NCBI RefSeq assembly: GCF_001293395.1
Contig: NW_015438358.1
Span: 1,121,095 to 1,185,094, forward strand
Direction of reading: 5' to 3'
DNA: 64,000 nucleotides
From: Leptomonas pyrrhocoris
Lineage: Eukaryota; Euglenozoa; Kinetoplastea; Trypanosomatida; Trypanosomatidae
Shown here: in pieces, positions 36,801 to 46,278 of the stretch
How positions within the stretch are numbered: position 1 is the stretch's first letter
How the letters are laid out: each line of letters begins with the position of its first letter
Made by a program: the position numbers and the translations under genes
Notes under the pieces: model-generated
The model's database searches: none
The model's input: only the letters and a program-made list of their open reading frames with translations
Told to the model about the DNA's origin: nothing

Positions 36801-38855
36801 ATGAGCACCCCCCGTCGCCCCGCCTCCAGTCCTGGAGGACTCAGCAGCAATGCCCTGTCCTCCAGTCGCAAAAGTGGCTCCAGCGCTGCGACGCCGTCCT
36901 CAGCTACGAAACGGGTAGGTGGCGGTCGCACCGAAGAAGGCAGCGGCCTCATCGTCACTCGCGGACTGCAGGAGATTCTCGAGAAGGACCGTAGGACTCG
37001 CAAGCCAGAGGAGCCGAGCTCGAGGAGTAAAGGACCCAAGAGTAGCAAGGCACATCGTCGTGGCGGCGGGCAGGCACCCAACTTCGTCATTTGCTACCTG
37101 TGTGGACGCCAGTTTGGCACGGCCAGCATTGACATCCACCGCCCGCAGTGCTATCTCAAGAAGATGATCGAGTGGGAGCGTGGTGACCCCACCGTCCGCG
37201 GACCAAAACCGCTGTCGCCGGAGGAGCATGAGAAGATGATGAAGACGCGCGTCGCCAGCGCAGCAGCGGCGGCGGGCACCACTGGCGGGCACCCCGGTGC
37301 GTCGAGGTTGTCGGGCAAGGCAAATAGCCGTGTCACAAACGAGATCGAACTCTACAATCAAGTTCAAATGGACGCCTACAACGAGACGGCACTGGCGCCG
37401 TGCCCGAACTGCGGCCGCACGTTCCTGCCGGACCGCCTGCAGGTGCATCTGCACAGCTGCAAGCCCGGAAATACCGCCCGTCCCGTTCGGCGTGCGTCGA
37501 CCGGCGCGGGCAGCAACACCGCCGACACACCCGCGACCGTCACTCCAATGAACGAGGCGGCCACTTCTGTATCCCCGACAGCAGCAGCAGCAGCGGCATC
37601 GAAGACGCCGGATCACCCGGTCCGCGTCGCGCGCGCCAACGGTGCTCCCACCAGCGCCGGTCCGGACAGCGTACCGCCACGCACCGGCAGCGGCGGCGAC
37701 GCGGTCATTCACGCACGTGGCAGCTACGTGGTTCCTGAGGACGTCGACGCGGACAGCGCACCGCCGAAGGCGCCGTCGACAACGACGCCGAAGCGAGTGC
37801 AGAGTGTACCAAACAGTAACAACAGTGTTGCGCCGCGGCGTGCTGCCAGCGAGGATGCGGCGGAGGAGGCGGAGCCGCGTGACGTAGCGGTGGTGGAAGA
37901 CGTGGACGTAGAAGAGGTGAAGCCGCCGTCGCCACGCGCCGACACGGAGCGCTGTCTGTCCTCCGTCGCGATTCTGCGCGGTGACCCTGAAATGAGCGGA
38001 TCCTCGGCGCCGAATCGGCCTGCGTCGATGGAGCCGAGCACGGTGTCAGCGTTGGGCACCACTGTGTCGGAGGAGCAGCACACCGACAACGTCAGCAGCA
38101 ACAATATCAGCGTGACGTACTCGCTGTCGCAGAGCCGAGGTCGCGAGCATGCGGCGGGCAGTCGGCCACGAAAGCAAGGGTCGGCCAGTGCGTCGCGCAC
38201 CCGACCGATGCCGGAGCTGGTGAGCGAACGGTGCGAGGAAGTGGAGGTGGACATGCATTCAGATGAGGACGAGCTGGAGAGTGCGCCGGTGGTGGGCTCG
38301 CACAGACCCATGGGCAACGTGGTGGAGTGTACTGCGGAGCCTGTAGACAACGCGCAGAACAGCATCAACGAAGAGGATCAGAAATGGACCCCCAAGAAGA
38401 TCCCCCTCAATAATATTTCGCGCTTTAGGAATGTGGAGTCGCGGCTGAAGCAGCAGCTGGTGTCGGAGCAGTCGACGCTCGTGCCGTGCAAGTATTGCGG
38501 GCGCACCTTTGTGCCGGAGCGGATTCAGAAACACGAGGGGTGCTGCGTGGAGCGTAATAAACCGCCGTCGAGCAGGGGTGCGCTGACGAAGAACCGGCGT
38601 GCTTCTGCCCCAGCATCAACGACGACGAAGCACGCTAAGTCCGCACCCGGCTCGACTTCCACGGTCGCAACTGCAGCGACCCGTGCCGCGGCGTCGCCTC
38701 AGCCATCCAAGGCGCCAACTCCACCTGTTCTGCCGGATCAGACGAACGGCACTTCGTCCTCCGCACCTGACAAGGCGAAGTTCTGCGGTGGCTGTGGTGC
38801 GAGGGTTTCCTCCGACGCGCAAAAGTTCTGCACTGAGTGTGGATTCAAGCTGTAA
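36801..38855 (+). CDS. Protein with three C2HC zinc fingers and a C-terminal zinc ribbon (ZC2HC1/ZNF474-like)
   Basis: The protein has 684 residues. Three C2HC fingers of the zf-C2HC_2 type are visible: Cys98/Cys101/His113/Cys117, Cys201/Cys204/His216/Cys220 and Cys563/Cys566/His578/Cys582. Fingers 2 and 3 share CGRTF-P-R. A C-terminal CxxC...CxxC ribbon (FCGGCG ... FCTECG, about 661-683) ends the chain. The rest is disordered (Ser, Ala, Pro, Thr) with acidic patches around 350-380 and 475-500. Related ZC2HC1/ZNF474 proteins are common in flagellated eukaryotes, but their role is poorly known. RNA, DNA or protein binding cannot be told apart here. Confidence 0.88.
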   Translation: MSTPRRPASSPGGLSSNALSSSRKSGSSAATPSSATKRVGGGRTEEGSGLIVTRGLQEILEKDRRTRKPEEPSSRSKGPKSSKAHRRGGGQAPNFVICYLCGRQFGTASIDIHRPQCYLKKMIEWERGDPTVRGPKPLSPEEHEKMMKTRVASAAAAAGTTGGHPGASRLSGKANSRVTNEIELYNQVQMDAYNETALAPCPNCGRTFLPDRLQVHLHSCKPGNTARPVRRASTGAGSNTADTPATVTPMNEAATSVSPTAAAAAASKTPDHPVRVARANGAPTSAGPDSVPPRTGSGGDAVIHARGSYVVPEDVDADSAPPKAPSTTTPKRVQSVPNSNNSVAPRRAASEDAAEEAEPRDVAVVEDVDVEEVKPPSPRADTERCLSSVAILRGDPEMSGSSAPNRPASMEPSTVSALGTTVSEEQHTDNVSSNNISVTYSLSQSRGREHAAGSRPRKQGSASASRTRPMPELVSERCEEVEVDMHSDEDELESAPVVGSHRPMGNVVECTAEPVDNAQNSINEEDQKWTPKKIPLNNISRFRNVESRLKQQLVSEQSTLVPCKYCGRTFVPERIQKHEGCCVERNKPPSSRGALTKNRRASAPASTTTKHAKSAPGSTSTVATAATRAAASPQPSKAPTPPVLPDQTNGTSSSAPDKAKFCGGCGARVSSDAQKFCTECGFKL

Positions 38856-40455
38856 GGAAAACAATCAAACTTTTGTGTTCCCTTTTTTTTTTCTCTGCTT
38901 GTCTCACGTCGTGGAGCACCTTCTACTATCTCCTATACGGGTCTATGCAAACACATCTCTTGGCGAGCTGTTGTTGCCTGTTTTCTTCGCATTTTGTTGC
39001 TGGCCCGTGAGATGCCTTTTGCGGGCTTCCGCCTCCGCATTTCCCTTCGTCCTCACTTGCGGTGGCGCTGCGGTGATGAAACGGAACTCCTCATCTTTCT
39101 TGTTTTTTTTTTATCCGCCGCTTTCGGTCTTCTTTTTCTCTATTCTTCAGCTTAAGGTTATTGACCGTTCCGTGTGTATGCTGCCTGGCGCAAGCAAACC
39201 TTTTCTTCTTATTCTCTCCTTTGACGCTGACGATCTTCACTTTCGGCCCTTGAAAGCGTTGCCATCCATCATTGCTTTGTACCATCTTCATGTTGAGAGT
39301 GTGTCGGGTTACTTCGCTGCTGTTTCTTTCTTTCCTTTTCTCTCTTGTACTGTTTTTCCTTTCCTTTTCTTTCCTCTACTTTTCTTTTCGATGTTTATAT
39401 ATATATACATATATATATATATATACATGTATGCAGCGTTTACTGGTCAAATGAGTGAGGTGTGTGTGTGTGTGGGGTGTGGTGTGGTGTGGGTGTTTTT
39501 TTTCTCTTCTTATTTCTTTCTCATTACGTCTCCTGCCGTGGCTATCGTGAGCCACTCCTTCTCTCGCGTCGAGAAGGAAAGTCTTTTTGTTCTCTCCGTT
39601 CTTTGGGTTTCTGAAGGGTCTGCACCTGTGTTGCGGCGACAGCTATTTCACGGCAATGCGTGACGACCAACACTGTGCATGAACGCCATGAAGCTTCGTG
39701 TCTCCTCCTTTTTACATATTTATTCGCTCCATGAAACCGCTGCGGTTTCTTCGTCTTTCGTATCTGGTTGGTTCTTCTTTTTCGTCCTTATTTCGATAGT
39801 TTTGTGTAAAGCACCAACATCGTTTCGTTGTGGGGTGTAGTCTCTTGTCGTTTGTCGCCTGTTCTTTTCTTCTGTCTCTCTTCGTCACCGTGACGTAAAA
39901 AAAATGAAGGAGAAAAAAAAAACATGGCATGTACATACTTGGCGTGTTCGGCTGCACGTCAATAGTGTTGTCCTTCTCCCACACGCATATTCTCGTAGAC
40001 CAAGCGTAGCAAATACAAAGTGAAATGATAAAGCAGACAACTTACGGTATCTTCATGACGTGCGGTTGCGTTGACGATTTCGCCGATGCACCGCATTTCT
40101 TCAGAACAAATAGCGGGAGAGGACGCGGCGCACAAGCTGCCATAAAGCATCTGCTCTACGAAAAGAAGATAATTTAAAGCTGATGATCGTTTCACAATGC
40201 TGATTTGTCCTAGCATTCGGTAAGAAGAAAAACAGCAGTATCAACTTTTGCCAAGTTAAGCGTTATGGGATCTTAAGTACTTCTTTTCTTACACATCTTG
40301 CCTCCTGCCTCCACCTTTAAAAAAAAATATCGCTCCTCAAATATTACTTGTTTTTCGTTTTACGGTTTCTTTCGTCTGTGTGTGATGACCGTAGAACTGT
40401 ATGTTGCAGAGTGCGACGCACACACCCGCTCACACAACAAAGCGAACACAAAAAT
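38856..40455 (+). other. Spacer of 1.6 kb before the exosome-subunit gene
   Basis: No gene is supported. Long T/C tracts run through it, with an interrupted TA array at 39396-39426 and a GT/GGTGT-rich stretch near 39459-39495. Acceptor candidates include the AG at 40393-40394, about 60 nt before the next ATG. A 354-codon open frame covering the first half starts inside the previous gene without an ATG and encodes Phe/Leu-rich filler. Confidence 0.5.
39396..39426 (+). repeat. Interrupted TA microsatellite
   Basis: TA dinucleotides are broken by two TACAT-type steps. Confidence 0.85.
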
Positions 40456-41388
40456 ATGTCACTGCCACCCAACACCGGATCGATTGAGCTGACCGCCTTT
40501 CGCGCGCACACGGCCCAGCTGCTCGCGAGGGGCGAGCGTCTGGACAAGCGAGACTTTGCTACGTGTCGCATGCCTACTGTGGTGCGTGAGGAGCGCGTCG
40601 GCCCATCCTCCGACGTGAGCGGCAGCAGCAACAGCGGCAGCAAGAACACGAGCACGGTCACAACGAGCATCAATTTGACCAATAACGGCAGTCTCGCAGC
40701 AGTGATGTACACCGACAACTATGGTTCCTGCATTCAGTGTACCGTGCAGGGCTTACTTGGCCCTCCTCGGCCTCAAACCCCTGCCGCGGGTCGCCTGAAC
40801 GTCCACGTCGAGGCACCGTTTCTTGAGCAGCCGGGCGGCGCGGGCGGTGCGAATTACAAGTCTTTCCAGTACATCATCAGCAACGACAATGTCGACCTCG
40901 CCCTGCGCGAACTCGAGGGCTACATAGGCATCGTGCTGGAGGGGTGCTTTGATTTGCGGCAGCTGAGCATTTACGAACGGGAGGCATGCTGGGTGCTGAA
41001 TGTGAATGTCACGCTGCTGAGTTTCGATGGGGGGCTGCGCGCGGGCAGCCTGCACGCTGTGTTGGCTGCGCTGCACAAACTCCACCTGCCTCGTACCCGC
41101 CTACCCAACGGCGACGTGATTGAGCGTCGTCAGCTGCGGCTGTCGTGTCTGCCGGTGGCCTGCACGTTTGGCTTCCTGGCCGGGGCGCAGGTTCGTCTCT
41201 TGACGGACACGACAGCGATGGAGGAGTTCGTGGCGGATGGAATTATTACAGTGGCGGTGAGCGAGTCAGGGGAGGTGGTCGGGGTGCACCAAACGGGGCG
41301 GTGCCCGTTGCTGGCGCAGGCCCTGACAGCGGCGGTGCAGCAGTGGATGCAGGGATCTGCTGCGGTGCGCGAGGCGTTGTACGGCTGA
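40456..41388 (+). CDS. Exosome core subunit with RNase PH fold (RRP42/RRP43/RRP45 class)
   Basis: This 310-residue protein has the length and layout of eukaryotic exosome ring subunits. These form the RNA-processing exosome in nucleus and cytosol. The N-terminal AFRAHTAQLLARGERLDKRDF recalls the family's R-x-DGR-x(n)-R start. The middle CWVLNVNVTLLSFDGGLRAGSLHAVLAALHKL matches the W-x-VDV-x-VLDxDG...A-x-AAL core. The end GIITVAVSESGEVVGVHQTGRCPL is the usual beta hairpin. The kinetoplastid exosome has six RNase PH-like proteins, several named EAP because they diverge. I cannot say which one this is. Eukaryotic ring subunits are mostly non-catalytic. A Ser/Asn/Gly insert (about 56-70) is low in complexity. 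Confidence 0.82.
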   Translation: MSLPPNTGSIELTAFRAHTAQLLARGERLDKRDFATCRMPTVVREERVGPSSDVSGSSNSGSKNTSTVTTSINLTNNGSLAAVMYTDNYGSCIQCTVQGLLGPPRPQTPAAGRLNVHVEAPFLEQPGGAGGANYKSFQYIISNDNVDLALRELEGYIGIVLEGCFDLRQLSIYEREACWVLNVNVTLLSFDGGLRAGSLHAVLAALHKLHLPRTRLPNGDVIERRQLRLSCLPVACTFGFLAGAQVRLLTDTTAMEEFVADGIITVAVSESGEVVGVHQTGRCPLLAQALTAAVQQWMQGSAAVREALYG

Positions 41389-42083
41389 GTTTCTTTTCAT
41401 CTACTCACGGGAGGTGGCTTTTCCGTTGCTCACTGAACGATTAACGGAGAAACGCAAGAAATGACGAATGCAGCCAACCGCGGTGGTCGGCGACCACTCG
41501 TTGTCCGCCGGTATCGAAGCCGCGGCGGGATTACGAATTGAGTTGGTGGTGCTGCTGCAAGGACCGAGGAAAGATTTCTTCCCTTTTGGATGAAAGCTGG
41601 CTTGCGCAGCTAGTATTGGCAGTGACGCTCAGGTGTTTCTTGTTTCTACCTTCAGTGTTTAATCGCCTAAATGAACGCGTAACAACTATCATGAAAAAGA
41701 AAAGGAGGATGGAAAGCTATTAAAACGAGAAGTAGTTCGTTGTGGTCTTCAGTCGCTGTTTCGAAGGATCTCCTGCTGCCTGGCGGTTCTTTATCTCAGG
41801 CTTTTAAATCAAGTCTCGCAGATCTCAACAGCTTTCGTTATTGTTGTTTTACCTGTTAAACAATTGTTAAACGGCCGTGTGCAAGATAGTTAGTTCTTTT
41901 GAAATCCGTTTTTTTTCTTCTTGCTGGTGCACTCCACTTTAGCATCTGCACGTGTTTCTATCTTTCTTTTCTTTTCAATGGATGCGTAAGTCAAACTGTT
42001 CTCTCTCTCCCTTTCTTTCCCTGTTCCTCTCGCGCAACACCAACCTGTCCTTCACAACCCTTCTTGCACAGTCAAACATCACA

Positions 42084-42119
<36 letters not shown>

Positions 42120-42200
42120 GTCGTGTTCTCCTCAGCACATTCGGTGGCAACCGATTTATTGTTATTGAAGAAAACAGAACACCTGAGCGGTAAGGAAGCA
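41389..42200 (+). other. Spacer before the RRM gene, with long GT repeat
   Basis: No gene is seen. A CT tract at 42000-42035 is followed by AG at 42070-42071, then the (TG)16 repeat, then another AG at 42134-42135. Which acceptor is used decides whether the repeat is in the mRNA leader. Confidence 0.5.
42086..42118 (+). repeat. (TG)16 microsatellite
   Basis: An uninterrupted TG run of 33 nt, lying between two candidate acceptor AGs of the RRM gene. Confidence 0.92.
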
Positions 42201-43904
42201 ATGGACTTGGCAGGTTATGATCTGCAGAACCACCAGCTGGCTCGCCAGCTGCACTTGATGTCGCACCTGTACGAGGTGTTTCTCACCAACGCGATGTGCT
42301 ATCCTCTCTTCTACGAATCCCTTCACCCAAGCGCCAAGCAACAGGCACGCACTGTCCTCCTCGCCTTAAATCGCGTGTTTGAAAAGGGCGAGCGAGGCGG
42401 CAGTACCTTCTTCACACGAAGTCCTTACCGCCTGTACACCATGCGGTGCGTTCTTTCGTATCTCGTGTACCCAGACTGCATCCTGCCATGGCCCCGCTGC
42501 GTGTCTCGCCTTATCGGATCATCGACAACCGCAACAGCACCACAGCTGGAGGAGACGCAGAGTACACCACCGCCCCTCCCTGCAACGGCTTCATCCAGCT
42601 TGGACGCCACGCCGCTGCGCTCAGATTCCACGGTGGAAACGGTGGCGCCGGCGCAGACCCACGGAGGCTCCACGGATCCCTCGTCCACCGCTGCTCAATC
42701 ACCTCCGGCGCCGTCGCTGCCACCTCCTCTTAGCCCAGCAGCGCTGAAGCCGGCCAGCAGCGTTGTGGCGGCACCAGCGGCCGTGGCTGATATTGCGCTG
42801 CGCCCCCTCTTCTATATCCGTCCTGTGGCGGCACAGGGGACGGATCGCAGCGCTCCCTACTTCGGCACCACCACGCAAATTTACGTCCGCATGGTCCACC
42901 CCCACCTGCTGAATGAGGAGTCGCTGAATCCCTTCTTTGGCCGCTATGGCCAGGTGGACTGCACGGCAATCCAACGGACATCGCTGCTGCACTACGCGGC
43001 CCAGCTCGGCGAGGCCGCCACGGAGGCTCTGCACCAGCTCTTCGCCGCTTCTAACACCTCCGACTCCTCGGCCCTGTACGTGCAAGACTTCATCATTTCA
43101 GTCGACTCTCACCAGAACGCCGTGCACGCGGTGCGTCGTGCCTACTACAAAGAGCTCGTCTGCATCGCCCTGCACGATGCCACCGGCGTACATAACACGC
43201 ACTGCCTGGCAGATGTGAATGGGTGGATGCGGCGGCACGCCTTCGTGTGGCGGCTGCGCGGTGAGGTGGGAGTGAGCGCCGCGGAGAAGGAAGCGGCGGA
43301 GAACGCCGCCGTGGCCGCCGCCGTGGCGAAGCGACGCAAACGTGCTCGAGCGAAGCACCGCCGGCGCGAGCAGAAGCGCCGACGGCGTGCGGTGCTCGGC
43401 AAGGGTGGTTCATCTTCCCATTCTTCGGCTTCCACGTCTGCATCTGAGAGCGACGCGGACAAGGATGGCGAAAGTAGCGGTAGCGAGAGCGGCTCCTCCT
43501 CAACGACGGACTCCAGCAGCAGTAGCAGTAGCGGCGTCGAGGATGATTTGGCGCAGTTTGTGCCGGATGTGGTGTTGGACGGCTTCCCCTACTGGACGAC
43601 GGAGGATCAGCTGAAAGTGCTGCTGCAGGAGTACGGCACCGTCGTCGAGCTCCGCCTGTCACTTGACGACTTGTCCGGTGCCTTCACAGGTTGTGTGCTG
43701 GTGCGGATGTCAACGTTGGACGAGGCGATTCACGTCTCTCGCGCGTTGCACGACACGCTGCATCGCGGCCATCGATTGATCAGTGGCGTTATCAATGAGA
43801 AGCTGGAGGTGGTGGCCTTGGAGGACGGCGAGGATGTGCGCATCCCAGCCATTCCGGAGCAGGTGCCTTACGATGTTTCATTGAACGAGCGGGTCTGGGT
43901 GTAA
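42201..43904 (+). CDS. RNA-binding protein with two RRM-like domains and a basic/serine-rich linker
   Basis: The protein has 567 residues. An N-terminal helical region (about 1-85) is followed by a Pro/Ser/Thr-rich stretch. RRM-like domain 1 (about 222-330) begins TQIYVRMVHPHLLNEESL with GRYGQVDC. Domain 2 (about 452-540) begins VVLDGFPYWTTEDQLKVLL, with EYGTVVELRLS and GCVLVRM in RNP-like positions. Between them lies a strongly basic run (KRRKRARAKHRRREQKRRRR, about 376-400), possibly nuclear targeting or RNA binding, then a Ser/Asp/Glu-rich acidic run (about 405-450). The start is the ATG after the GT repeat. The frame is open upstream through the repeat but has no ATG there. A post-transcriptional regulator or splicing factor is likely, with target unknown. 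Confidence 0.85.
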   Translation: MDLAGYDLQNHQLARQLHLMSHLYEVFLTNAMCYPLFYESLHPSAKQQARTVLLALNRVFEKGERGGSTFFTRSPYRLYTMRCVLSYLVYPDCILPWPRCVSRLIGSSTTATAPQLEETQSTPPPLPATASSSLDATPLRSDSTVETVAPAQTHGGSTDPSSTAAQSPPAPSLPPPLSPAALKPASSVVAAPAAVADIALRPLFYIRPVAAQGTDRSAPYFGTTTQIYVRMVHPHLLNEESLNPFFGRYGQVDCTAIQRTSLLHYAAQLGEAATEALHQLFAASNTSDSSALYVQDFIISVDSHQNAVHAVRRAYYKELVCIALHDATGVHNTHCLADVNGWMRRHAFVWRLRGEVGVSAAEKEAAENAAVAAAVAKRRKRARAKHRRREQKRRRRAVLGKGGSSSHSSASTSASESDADKDGESSGSESGSSSTTDSSSSSSSGVEDDLAQFVPDVVLDGFPYWTTEDQLKVLLQEYGTVVELRLSLDDLSGAFTGCVLVRMSTLDEAIHVSRALHDTLHRGHRLISGVINEKLEVVALEDGEDVRIPAIPEQVPYDVSLNERVWV

Positions 43905-44218
43905 CGCTGTTGTTTCACAGGGTTTGGCTTTTCTGTTGTATGCATTTGTCAATGAGCTGTTTTTTTCTATTTCAGCGACAAGGCGAATTCGTCCGGTCTT
44001 TAAAAGAAGAAGGAAAGATGAAGAAGTTCACGCATTTCGTAGCAAAGAAAACTCACCGAACAAAGGGAGTTTTTCCACCGATGGAGAAAATTCACGTCTA
44101 GGCGAAGGCCACTGCAAAACGTGGCTGAGGTCAGCTGCCGTTCCATCTCTTCCGCTTGTCTTTTTATCTTCTTCCTCCTTTTCTTTTACTAATATATGTA
44201 TCAATATATGCATGTATC

Positions 44219-44220
44219 AG
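44219..44220 (+). promoter_or_regulatory. Predicted spliced-leader acceptor AG for the TPR-protein gene
   Basis: This is the first AG after the long CT tract at 44145-44187. It would give a leader of about 135 nt that includes an AC repeat. Confidence 0.45.
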
Positions 44221-44327
44221 CGGCTGGGAACAGAGCGTGTCTAGAAGCCATCACGTTCGTGGGCAATCCTTATTGTTTTGCTGCGTAGAAGGGCAGAAAT
44301 AATAATAAAAAGCAATACCATCAAAAT

Positions 44328-44346
44328 ACACACACACACACACACA
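44328..44346 (+). repeat. (AC)9 microsatellite
   Basis: This is an AC run just upstream of the ATG at 44356. Confidence 0.9.
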
Positions 44347-44355
44347 ACACGAAGA

Positions 44356-46278
44356 ATGGCGGAGACGAAGCCGTTATCCGTGAAGCGCTCCTTCTTGGAG
44401 CCGCTGCCGGTCCCGAAGGCGGCCACCAAAGCCAATCCGACTGGAAGCGGTTCCGCAGCCTCGACCAAGGCGTCTCCTAACACCAGCCTGGAGTGGCTGC
44501 AGCTGGCCTCACAGCTGCTGATCGCAAGCGGCAACAGCGGTTCGGCAGAGGATCGCGTTCTCCTGCTGTGCGAGGAGGTGGCGGGCATGCTGCTCGAAGA
44601 CGATGCGAAGGCACGCCGGATTCAGCAGCAACAGCAGCGCAAGCTGACCGCGGTGGAGGCCGAGACGGCCGTCTACAGCCCCCAGGAAGGGGAGGGAGTC
44701 AGCGCGAGTGCCGCCCCCGGTGCGGCCGAAGACGCGGACGTCGCCTCGTCCCCGTCGACGGAGCGGCTGCAAGCGGCCTACCTTCTCACCGCCGCGTCGC
44801 TGGCTGCGGTGGAGGCGCATCGCCTGCCTGCCGCGGAGTCCGCCGTTCGTCTTGCCCGGGCTGCCGTCGAGGCCTATCGGTGCCCGATGACGGCGTGGTG
44901 CATCGCCGGCGCGTGTGTGCACTGGGGGACGGTCACCCGCGACGCGGAGCAGCGCAGCGCCGCCTATCAAACCGCCCTGACGGTGATCGCGTCCACCTGC
45001 AAGGACTTGCTAGCGGCGGAATCGATGACAGCCGAGCCAGCTGGCTACGCCGTACGCATCGCTTGGATGCTGGTCGAAATGGGTGCTGTGAGCCAGGCGC
45101 GGGAGCCGCTGACGGCGGTGCTTCAGGTGTACCCACAAAACTACATGGCTCTGTTGCTGCTGACGCTGCTGCACACGGTGGACGGCGACTACGAGAGCGC
45201 CAGTGCGGCCGTCATGCACCTGCTCCAGGCGTACCCGACAGACGTGGCAGCCATCGTGGTGCACGCGGCGGTGCAGCAGCGGTCCCGTGTGTCGGAGGCG
45301 GCGGGCGCGACTGCCAAGGACCCAAACGGCAACATCGTCAAGAACCACAGCAGCAGCGGCAGCGCCGACGAGGCAGCGGAGGAGCTCGCCGTGGCCATGG
45401 CGCGCATTGTCAAACTCCACGACGAGGCCGCCTTAGCGGAAACGCAGGGCGTACGGAAAAAGTCGTTGAAGGGCCTGTGCACGCACTGCGCGCCGGATGA
45501 GGACGTCGAGGGTGGCCCAAAGCACTCCTACGGCGAGCTGCGGCGTCGGGTGGTGGGGCACTGGGCTCTGCTCAGTCACGTGGCCACGCGGTTGGGCTGC
45601 ACAACCATGGCCGAGGTGGCCATTGCGGCCGGCACGGACCTGGCGTCGCAGAGCAGGCTTTTGTATTATCGGTCTTTTGCTGATCTGCAGTGCAGTCAGG
45701 CACGTCTCTCGCTGGTTCGCCTGAGGGAGGCGATCGCCGCGCAGCACGATGGCCGCTACGGCGCACCAACGACGGCTTTGGTGCGGGACATGAACTTACT
45801 GGGTCAGTGGGAGTTGGACACGGTGGCGGCGGACTCCACGCCGATGCTGAGCCTTCCGTTAACTGCGACGGCCTCTGAAGGGCTGTCGTCCACCTCGCCT
45901 CTCGCCGGGGGACCCGCACACCGGCTGATCTCCTCGAAGCTCTTCGATGCCGTCTCCGCGACGCTCTTAGCCGCCCTGGAAGCCCACCCAAACCACGCTG
46001 AGGGCCACACGCTGTTTGGTGTGACGCGGCTTCTGGAGGCAGCGCAGGCAGACTTGCCGTCCGAGACGCGACACAATCGGCTGCAGGAGGCGGGCCGTCA
46101 CTTCTTCAACGCGATGCGGGCCGATGGCGCCTTCACGGAGGCCTACACCGGAGCGGGTGTGGTGGCGGAGGCGCAAGGCGCAACGTCGGAGAGTTTCGAC
46201 TACTACGCCTCCGCGGCGGCGGTGGCGGTGCAGGCACCACTGATCCCGTGGGGTTACTTCAGCTACCTTTATGAATAG
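44356..46278 (+). CDS. TPR-repeat protein, possibly TTC7/Ypp1-like
   Basis: The protein has 640 residues, almost entirely helical with an Ala/Leu-rich TPR pattern. Examples are AAYLLTAASLAAVEAHRLPA, AREPLTAVLQVYPQNYMALL, LLAALEAHPNHAEGHTLFGV and AFTEAYTGAGVVAEAQGATS, ending with a closing repeat that runs into VQAPLIPWGYF. The last third (HWALLSHVATRLG..AEVAIAAG...LLYYRSFADLQ, then two TPRs and a short end) has the order seen in TTC7/Ypp1. That protein scaffolds PI 4-kinase at the plasma membrane. The resemblance is by layout and short motifs, so other TPR scaffolds are possible. A CxxC pair near 375 (CTHC) lies in the middle. The frame is open upstream but lacks an ATG there. Confidence 0.7.
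   Translation: MAETKPLSVKRSFLEPLPVPKAATKANPTGSGSAASTKASPNTSLEWLQLASQLLIASGNSGSAEDRVLLLCEEVAGMLLEDDAKARRIQQQQQRKLTAVEAETAVYSPQEGEGVSASAAPGAAEDADVASSPSTERLQAAYLLTAASLAAVEAHRLPAAESAVRLARAAVEAYRCPMTAWCIAGACVHWGTVTRDAEQRSAAYQTALTVIASTCKDLLAAESMTAEPAGYAVRIAWMLVEMGAVSQAREPLTAVLQVYPQNYMALLLLTLLHTVDGDYESASAAVMHLLQAYPTDVAAIVVHAAVQQRSRVSEAAGATAKDPNGNIVKNHSSSGSADEAAEELAVAMARIVKLHDEAALAETQGVRKKSLKGLCTHCAPDEDVEGGPKHSYGELRRRVVGHWALLSHVATRLGCTTMAEVAIAAGTDLASQSRLLYYRSFADLQCSQARLSLVRLREAIAAQHDGRYGAPTTALVRDMNLLGQWELDTVAADSTPMLSLPLTATASEGLSSTSPLAGGPAHRLISSKLFDAVSATLLAALEAHPNHAEGHTLFGVTRLLEAAQADLPSETRHNRLQEAGRHFFNAMRADGAFTEAYTGAGVVAEAQGATSESFDYYASAAAVAVQAPLIPWGYFSYLYE

Larger units (their letters stand above)
43905..44355 (+). 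other. Spacer before the TPR-protein gene
   Basis: No gene is seen. A CT-rich tract (44145-44187) is followed by an AG at 44219-44220. An AC dinucleotide run at 44328-44346 lies just before the ATG, inside the predicted leader. Confidence 0.5.

Noticed and set aside
38599-39663. 354-codon + strand open frame
   Set aside because: It starts at a GTG inside the zinc-finger gene in another frame and then runs through T/C-rich spacer giving Phe/Leu strings. It has no ATG start or domain.
41952-42200. Upstream extension of the RRM protein through the TG repeat (poly Cys-Val)
   Set aside because: There is no ATG in this part, the translation is repeat-derived, and probable acceptor sites lie inside it.
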